NCBI GenBank assembly: GCA_023230245.1 | Contig: JALNXT010000120.1 | Location: forward strand, 1-5,447 | Origin: Candidatus Cloacimonadota bacterium | GTDB taxonomy: Bacteria; Cloacimonadota; Cloacimonadia; Cloacimonadales; Cloacimonadaceae | Direction: 5' to 3' | Length of the DNA: 5,447 bases | Shown: in pieces, positions 1 through 5,447 of the stretch | How the letters are laid out: each line of letters opens with the position of its first letter | How positions within the stretch are numbered: the stretch's first letter is position 1 | Program-made: the position numbers and the translations under genes | Notes under the pieces: generated by a model | What the model was told of the DNA's origin: nothing | What the model saw: only the letters and a program-made list of their open reading frames with translations | Databases searched by the model: none

Positions 1-142
1 GCACTTCGTAAACAAGGCGAAACTCCGCTCCCTTACAGCTTCTCGCCACTAAAATCAAACGTGGCTTTCTGTCGCTCTTACGGTAGATCTCTTGCTTGCG
101 CCTCATGTATTTACATGCGGCATCACTTAGGGTTATACTCAT
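1..142 (-). CDS. IscA/HesB-like A-type iron-sulfur carrier, 5' part only
   Basis: An open frame starts with ATG at 142-140 and runs off the left edge after 47 full codons. The visible protein begins MSITLSDAACKYMRRK, passes through a basic stretch, then reads PRLILVARSCKGAEFRLVYE. A-type carriers (IscA, SufA, HesB) have this layout: a strand with I-x-L-[ST]-x-A-A, a helix, then a strand leading to G-C-x-G followed by an aromatic residue. Here the first conserved cysteine would be C38 in SCKG, with S in place of the usual G before it. Family members carry Fe-S clusters or iron to apoproteins in the cytoplasm. The two C-terminal cysteines (CxC) that would decide the call lie outside the window. 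The start is supported by AAGGAA six bases upstream. The gene is divergent from the DUF975 gene. The basic insert between helix and strand is unusual, so a degenerate HesB-like protein is also possible. Confidence 0.55.
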   Translation of the reverse strand, partial: MSITLSDAACKYMRRKQEIYRKSDRKPRLILVARSCKGAEFRLVYEV

Positions 143-148
143 TTAATT

Positions 149-154
149 TTCCTT
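149..154 (-). promoter_or_regulatory. Ribosome binding site of the IscA/HesB-like gene
   Basis: The minus strand reads AAGGAA followed by six bases and then ATG at 142. This Shine-Dalgarno match at good spacing fixes the start of the small gene that leaves the window on the left. It is the main evidence that this short frame is translated. Confidence 0.55.
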
Positions 155-263
155 GCCTCTGAAAATAGTGTATTCAAATTATGTTCCATAACAAGAAGTT
201 TTTACATATGCTTCAGCGATTTAGCACATATTTTACTCTAGCTTACCTTCTTCTTTGCAGTCT

Positions 264-285
264 CTGCCAATTCGAAAATTGGCAG
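264..285. repeat. Perfect 9-bp inverted repeat with 4-nt loop
   Basis: The arms CTGCCAATT (264-272) and AATTGGCAG (277-285) are perfect reverse complements around CGAA. Neither side is followed by a run of T on the coding strand, so it does not look like an intrinsic terminator. It could be an RNA hairpin, part of the structured region that follows, or a palindromic protein-binding site in the divergent promoter region. The sequence alone does not separate these. Confidence 0.7.
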
Positions 286-299
286 CCCAATAAGTGGAA

Positions 300-374
300 T
301 TTGACTTACAATTACGCTGCGACGAGTTTTGTTGTAAGCCAGAATACTATCACACAGCGTAATTGTGAGTTAAA
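300..374 (+). repeat. 20-bp imperfect inverted repeat, likely RNA stem-loop
   Basis: Bases 300-319 pair with 355-374 without bulges: 18 Watson-Crick pairs plus 303-371 and 307-367, which are G and T. The core is ACAATTACGCTG against CAGCGTAATTGT. The loop is 35 nt (320-354). In a plus-strand RNA both imperfect positions are G-U wobbles, while in a minus-strand RNA they would be A-C mismatches, which favours a plus-strand transcript. The loop contains TTGTAAG (332-338), which can pair instead with CTTACAA (305-311) in the 5' arm, so two structures exclude each other. It could be a small RNA or leader element, or the terminal inverted repeats of a 75-bp miniature element; no target-site duplication is evident. 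Confidence 0.65.
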
Positions 375-413
375 AAGTCGTCGTTATAGAGTAGGTGTTT
401 CCTTTAAATCATA

Positions 414-467
414 AATCGGCCAAGCTGTAACTGGCAGCGCTTTTTTATGAAGTTACAGTCGCCGATT
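414..467. repeat. Two-part stem-loop next to the 20-bp stem
   Basis: The inner stem pairs CTGTAACT (425-432) with AGTTACAG (451-458), and 424-459 adds a G-T pair that is G-U in plus-strand RNA. The outer stem pairs AATCGGC (414-420) with GCCGATT (461-467). The internal loop is three bases on the left and one on the right, and the terminal loop is 18 nt (433-450) with six T residues. The T run is inside the loop rather than after the stem, so this is not a standard intrinsic terminator. It lies 39 bases after the 20-bp stem, and together they suggest one folded RNA or a pair of palindromic elements. Confidence 0.6.
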
Positions 468-524
468 ATATAAGTCAAAAGATGGGTTGCCAGGGTTGTA
501 ATTTCCGCCCAAATAAAATAATGC

Positions 525-551
525 TTGACTTTCTAATTACCTAATTATATT
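525..551 (+). promoter_or_regulatory. Candidate sigma-70-type promoter for the DUF975 gene
   Basis: TTGACT (525-530) matches five of six bases of the -35 consensus, and TATATT (546-551) matches five of six bases of the -10. The spacer is 15 nt, shorter than the optimal 17, which is the weak point. A start near 558 would give a leader of about 25 nt containing only the ribosome binding site, and would leave the upstream hairpins out of this mRNA. The region is AT-rich, so a chance match is possible. Confidence 0.35.
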
Positions 552-568
552 CAGGGTATTCTAAAAAA

Positions 569-574
569 AAGAGG
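569..574 (+). promoter_or_regulatory. Ribosome binding site deciding the DUF975 gene start
   Basis: AAGAGG (569-574) stands eight bases before ATG at 583. A TTG two codons earlier, at 577, is in frame but only two bases from this site, too close for normal initiation. ATG 583 is therefore the better start. Confidence 0.6.
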
Positions 575-582
575 TATTGATT

Positions 583-1202
583 ATGCTACAAAGCAATGAA
601 ATCAGAGCTGAAGCTCGTAGATTACTTAGCGGGCAATGGAACAACTGTGCTATCATTATGTTGGTTTTTGGTATTCTTCAAGCAGGGCTTTCTGCAATCC
701 CGGTTTTAGGCTACTTTAGTTTCCTCATCGTAACTGGTCCGCTTGCCCTTGGCTTGGCTGCGATTTATACGAATCTGGTGCGGGGAGGTAGTTTTGGTAT
801 TGAAACCTTGTTCAAGGCAAAAGATGACTTCATGAGGAGCTTTATTGCGGGGTTATTGGTGCTGCTTTTCACTTTACTGTGGTCAATACTACTTATCATT
901 CCTGGGATTATTGCTTCTCTATCCTATTCGATGACATTCTTTATCCTGAATGACAACCCTCGCGTTAGTGCATCAGATGCCATTAAGCTTAGCCAAGAGA
1001 TGATGATGGGTCATAAAATGGAGCTTTTCATGCTGATGCTTTCATTTATTGGTTGGTTTATTCTTGGCGTTATAGGCTGGGGTATCCCCTTCCTCTGGAT
1101 TGGGGCTTATTATTACGCATCTTTCGCTTTGTTCTATCAAAGCATCTCAGGAGCAACAAACGAGGAAGTAACAGGTTTCATACGCGAAGAAAGTAATTTT
1201 AA

Positions 1203-1206
<4 letters not shown>
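583..1206 (+). CDS. DUF975-family integral membrane protein
   Basis: The 207-residue product matches the DUF975 (PF06161) layout. A short amphipathic N-terminus (residues 1-20, with EIRAEARRLL and W19) is followed by hydrophobic segments at about 22-46, 48-64, 84-105, 107-122, 146-165 and 167-187. The most telling part is the family block IPGIIASLSYSMTFFIL (106-122), followed by NDNPRVSASDAIKLSQEMM (123-141), GHKMELF (143-149), and the FIGW motif (155-158) in the next membrane segment. The tail from 190 is soluble and acidic. The biochemical function of the family is unknown, and it should sit in the cytoplasmic membrane. The start is ATG 583, supported by the ribosome binding site at 569-574. 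It is a single-gene unit converging on dprA, and its TAA overlaps the dprA TAA in the bases TTAA. Confidence 0.88.
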
Positions 1207-3313
<2,107 letters not shown>

Positions 3314-3318
3314 TTATC

Positions 3319-4785
3319 CTATTTAGTAATCACGAATCTATGGTTAATTACCCGCTTGTCCTGCTCTATTCTCAGGAAATAGATACCGGATGCGAGCTTG
3401 CCGTCCCAGCTAAAGCTTAGCTCGGTGGACTTGGGAACTCCGGTATAGATATCACCGAGGTTCTGTCCGCGAAGGTTAAAAACCGTTACTTTTAGGGGAG
3501 TATTGCTTAGTCCCTTTAAGGCAATGGTGGAGTTAGTTTTGAACGGGTTGGGCATTTGGCAAGTGATGGGTGCGGGTAGCATGACATCGTCTTCCGCTGC
3601 TGTGTAGATGCTATAAAAGCCAGTTACCATGGAGGTGCCATTGTCGCTGAAACGCCAAGCCGAGTAGCCATGTGTAGTAGCGGGTATTGCTGCTGCGAAG
3701 GTGGCGTTTTGAAAGGAAAAGTCCAGGGAGTATGCCTGGATGATTGTGCCGTCGGGTGTTTCCACTTCGGCAATCAAGGGGAAGTCATTATCTTCGTCTG
3801 TGTAGGTAAAATACAGGAGTTCAAGTTCAGCATCGTAGTTCGTGGTCATAACTTGGGGAGGATGGTTCACCGCTACCTCATACACGTTATCCACAAAGAT
3901 CACACCTGCCGGCAGGCTGTAATCTCCGGCATCTACCGCCAAGGTCGGACTAACAGTTAAAGACAGCGTACTAGCGGCAATACCTAAGCCATTGATTGAA
4001 TTAGGCCAGTTCCCAAAAGCAGGGTCATTGACAAGATCACTGATATTGCATGCCAGATGCAGGGTCGCTCCGCTCACTTGCGCCTGGATATTGCCAAGCC
4101 TGGTAAATGTCGGCAAACTTGTGGCTGCATCGTAACCAATCTTGTATAGCCCGTTGGTTAGGAGCACGGGAACAGTGGCGTAAATCATGGCATAGGCAAT
4201 GGAATCTGTAATTGCCGATTCTACATTCGCTATACCACACATATAGGCGTTGTAGCTGAAAATGGAGTTCATTGTGGGGAACGCACCCGTGGCGTTCTTC
4301 ATGCTAAAGTATATTTTAGTTGCCGTGGCAGCTACGTATGTTTCTCTAACATCCAGATTGGTATTGGTGCCTGCCACCAAATCCCCTGCGGGATCTGTGC
4401 AGATGAGTGCCATATTGTTTAAGTTCATTGGGAAGGAATCTGCATCGCTGTATGCTGCGTGCAAGATACTTACATCGCCTTCTGCGGTTTGCACGCCGTA
4501 TTGGAGGCGATAGCGCATTCTTTGCCCAAAGCTGTAGGGGATAAGGGCTTCCATTTCCATCGTAACAGGGTCTGTAACGGTAGGTGTAACGCTTATCCAT
4601 GCACCCGTTCCGATTCTGTAAAAACATAACGAGCCACCGGCGATAGCGTCCACATTGTTCCAGCGCAGATGCACGTTTCCGTTTGTATCCACCGAGCTAT
4701 GGCGTATCGAACTGAAAGGATCTGTCGCTTGTGCGGCAAGAAAGACAGCGATAAACAGGAAAACGAGGATAAGCAATCTTTTCAT
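3319..4785 (-). CDS. Secreted protein with C-terminal PNPF sorting/FlgD-like domain
   Basis: The 488-residue product has a clear signal peptide: MKRLL, a hydrophobic core to about residue 17, and a likely cut after AQA (18-20). Residues 21-110 resemble a beta-rich module (VHLRWNNVDAI, YRLQYGV). Residues 120-290 contain LICTDPAGDLVAGTNTNLD, YFSMKN and GYDAATSLPTF, a beta-rich segment I cannot assign to a family. Residues 305-400 suggest an Ig-like domain (HPPQV, YTDEDND, WRFSDNGTS). Residues 408-488 are the C-terminal domain: MPNPFKTNSTIAL, KVTVFNLRGQ, FSWDGKLASGIYFLRI and the final VITK. In FCB-group bacteria such domains occur on exported or surface proteins and often direct type IX secretion; whether that applies here is inferred. 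No enzyme motif was found. AGGAG lies five bases before ATG. The gene sits between DUF1838 and obg, 19 and 14 nt away. Confidence 0.85.
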   Translation of the reverse strand: MKRLLILVFLFIAVFLAAQATDPFSSIRHSSVDTNGNVHLRWNNVDAIAGGSLCFYRIGTGAWISVTPTVTDPVTMEMEALIPYSFGQRMRYRLQYGVQTAEGDVSILHAAYSDADSFPMNLNNMALICTDPAGDLVAGTNTNLDVRETYVAATATKIYFSMKNATGAFPTMNSIFSYNAYMCGIANVESAITDSIAYAMIYATVPVLLTNGLYKIGYDAATSLPTFTRLGNIQAQVSGATLHLACNISDLVNDPAFGNWPNSINGLGIAASTLSLTVSPTLAVDAGDYSLPAGVIFVDNVYEVAVNHPPQVMTTNYDAELELLYFTYTDEDNDFPLIAEVETPDGTIIQAYSLDFSFQNATFAAAIPATTHGYSAWRFSDNGTSMVTGFYSIYTAAEDDVMLPAPITCQMPNPFKTNSTIALKGLSNTPLKVTVFNLRGQNLGDIYTGVPKSTELSFSWDGKLASGIYFLRIEQDKRVINHRFVITK

Positions 4786-4790
4786 AATAA

Positions 4791-4795
4791 CTCCT
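4791..4795 (-). promoter_or_regulatory. Ribosome binding site of the secreted-protein gene
   Basis: AGGAG on the minus strand stands five bases before ATG at 4785. It is the strongest ribosome binding site in the four-gene run and lies within the 19-nt gap after the DUF1838 stop. This supports the chosen start and a high translation rate relative to its neighbours. Confidence 0.6.
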
Positions 4796-4804
4796 AAAGG
4801 TCTT

Positions 4805-5447
4805 TTACTTGATCAAGCCCTGTTCTAAGAGCTTGCGGAAATATGTCCAGCTCGTTTCATTGGGTTCGCTCCACTCTTTGGGAGGGGCAGCGAATTCCGG
4901 TTTGGTTTTCATAACGTAGTCTTTTATTTGTTTGGGTAGTGCCTCAAAACCGCCTTCCAGCTTTTGTCCACGGCATACGAACACCAAAGAACCGGCGCGG
5001 TCGCCCATGCGCATAAAGGGCATCCAGGGGCTTATTCTGTTCCAGGTGATGGTGGCGGGCACCGTGCTGAGTGCAGGATTCAGCAGATCTGCCTTTTTGG
5101 CAAAAAAGTTAAAGAACTCAGCAGCTTGATAGGTATCGTTTTGCGAGAATTCACCAAATTCCTTGCGGGGCAGAGGGCTGGTGTAAAAGGGGAAAATCTC
5201 CATGGTAAAAGCCAATTCATCTCCCAAATCGGTAGAGGGTAGTATCTGGTGGACATAGGGCAGCATATCTGCCTCGAAGTTCATGTCTTGATTCACAGGG
5301 TCGTTCCATATTTGCACCACGGGAACGTTCATCTTGTTTAAGGGGTTGTACCAAGTTTCCAATATCTCGCCGGTGCGGTAATCCTTAAAGAAGGCTGCTT
5401 CACGGGTTAGCAGCTCGAAACCAAACTCACCTTTCACGGTTTTGGCG
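4805..5447 (-). CDS. DUF1838-family protein, 5' end outside the window
   Basis: The frame is open to the right edge, giving 213 visible residues that begin AKTVKGEFGFELLTREAAFF. A GTG at 5437 lies in the middle of this continuous family match, so it is not taken as the start. Features of DUF1838 (PF08894) in order are LLTREAAFFKDYRTGEILETW (about 12-32), NP and VVQIWNDPVN (about 43-52), ITWNRISPWMPFMRMGDRAG (about 133-152) with VFVCRGQKL after it, and the C-terminal NETSWTYFRKLLEQ (about 196-209). It is rich in aromatic and proline residues and has no membrane segment in the visible part; any signal peptide would lie outside. The function of the family is unknown. It is the first visible gene of the run leading to obg and dprA, 19 nt before the secreted-protein gene, and the promoter must lie further right. 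Confidence 0.82.
   Translation of the reverse strand, partial: AKTVKGEFGFELLTREAAFFKDYRTGEILETWYNPLNKMNVPVVQIWNDPVNQDMNFEADMLPYVHQILPSTDLGDELAFTMEIFPFYTSPLPRKEFGEFSQNDTYQAAEFFNFFAKKADLLNPALSTVPATITWNRISPWMPFMRMGDRAGSLVFVCRGQKLEGGFEALPKQIKDYVMKTKPEFAAPPKEWSEPNETSWTYFRKLLEQGLIK

Larger units (their letters stand above)
143..582. other. Divergent intergenic region, 440 bp, no convincing gene
   Basis: This stretch separates the minus-strand IscA/HesB-like gene from the plus-strand DUF975 gene. It is richer in A and T than the genes around it. It holds one 77-codon frame (181-414), which I do not accept because it lacks a ribosome binding site and runs across two strong inverted repeats. What it clearly holds is three inverted repeats (264-285, 300-374 and 414-467), a candidate promoter (525-551) and a ribosome binding site (569-574). 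The first 120 bases, 143-263, show nothing definite apart from the ribosome binding site at 149-154; the promoter of the minus-strand gene should lie there, but only weak matches are visible. I see no tRNA, IS end or CRISPR repeat. Confidence 0.8.

Noticed and set aside
300..374. MITE or IS remnant with 20-bp terminal inverted repeats
   Set aside because: I see no target-site duplication at 299/375, no transposase fragment and no second copy in the window. Kept as a possible alternative, not as the main call.
181..414. A 77-codon plus-strand frame starting at ATG 181, with a hydrophobic stretch near its N-terminus
   Set aside because: There is no ribosome binding site before the ATG. The frame runs across two strong inverted repeats, the composition is that of AT-rich intergenic DNA, and no family resemblance is seen. 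A small protein cannot be fully excluded.
425..458. Intrinsic terminator in the stem-loop with six T residues
   Set aside because: The T run is in the loop (441-446), not directly after the 3' arm, and the stem is AT-rich. The arrangement does not fit an intrinsic terminator on either strand.
484..498. Short direct repeat GGGTTG at 484-489 and 493-498
   Set aside because: Only two six-base copies, easily due to chance, with no clear link to the promoter at 525-551.
577..582. Start of the DUF975 gene at TTG 577
   Set aside because: The ribosome binding site AAGAGG ends at 574, only two bases before this TTG, but eight bases before ATG 583, which also matches the usual N-terminus better.
5435..5437. 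GTG at 5437 as the start of the DUF1838 gene
   Set aside because: The frame continues upstream to the window edge without a stop, and the protein match to the family clearly begins before this codon. The gene is simply cut by the window.

Overview
The window looks like chromosomal DNA of a bacterium from the Fibrobacteres-Chlorobi-Bacteroidetes superphylum, most likely Candidatus Cloacimonadota. This is an inference. It rests on the secreted protein at 3319-4785, which ends in an 80-residue 'PNPF...F.WDG..LASGIYFLRI' sorting/FlgD-like domain typical of that group. It also rests on the short Obg GTPase without a C-terminal extension and a G4 motif reading SKTD instead of NKxD. There is no rRNA or other marker to fix the lineage, and no phage, plasmid, IS or CRISPR hallmark.

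Layout. (i) At 1-142 on the minus strand lies the 5' end of a small gene whose first 47 residues resemble an A-type iron-sulfur carrier (IscA/HesB-like); the rest is outside the window. (ii) At 143-582 is a 440-bp AT-rich divergent intergenic region with no convincing gene but three clear inverted repeats. The central one is a 20-bp stem whose only two imperfect pairs become G-U wobbles in a plus-strand RNA. A candidate promoter and a good ribosome binding site precede the next gene. (iii) At 583-1206 on the plus strand is a DUF975-family integral membrane protein. (iv) From 5447 down to 1203 on the minus strand is a tightly packed run of four genes: a DUF1838-family protein (5' end outside the window), a secreted protein with a C-terminal sorting domain, the ribosome-associated GTPase Obg, and the DNA-processing/transformation protein DprA. 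Gaps are 19 nt, 14 nt and a 4-nt ATGA overlap, so all four could share one mRNA whose promoter lies beyond the right edge.

How the genes relate. Obg (ribosome assembly and stress control) and DprA (RecA loading on incoming single-stranded DNA) are housekeeping proteins in different pathways. Their coupling is probably for co-expression rather than a shared reaction. The two upstream genes have no known link to them. The DUF975 gene and dprA converge and share the four bases TTAA as overlapping stop codons, leaving no room for a terminator between them.

The window is mostly ordinary gene content. The part not explained by known features is the structured intergenic region at about 264-467.
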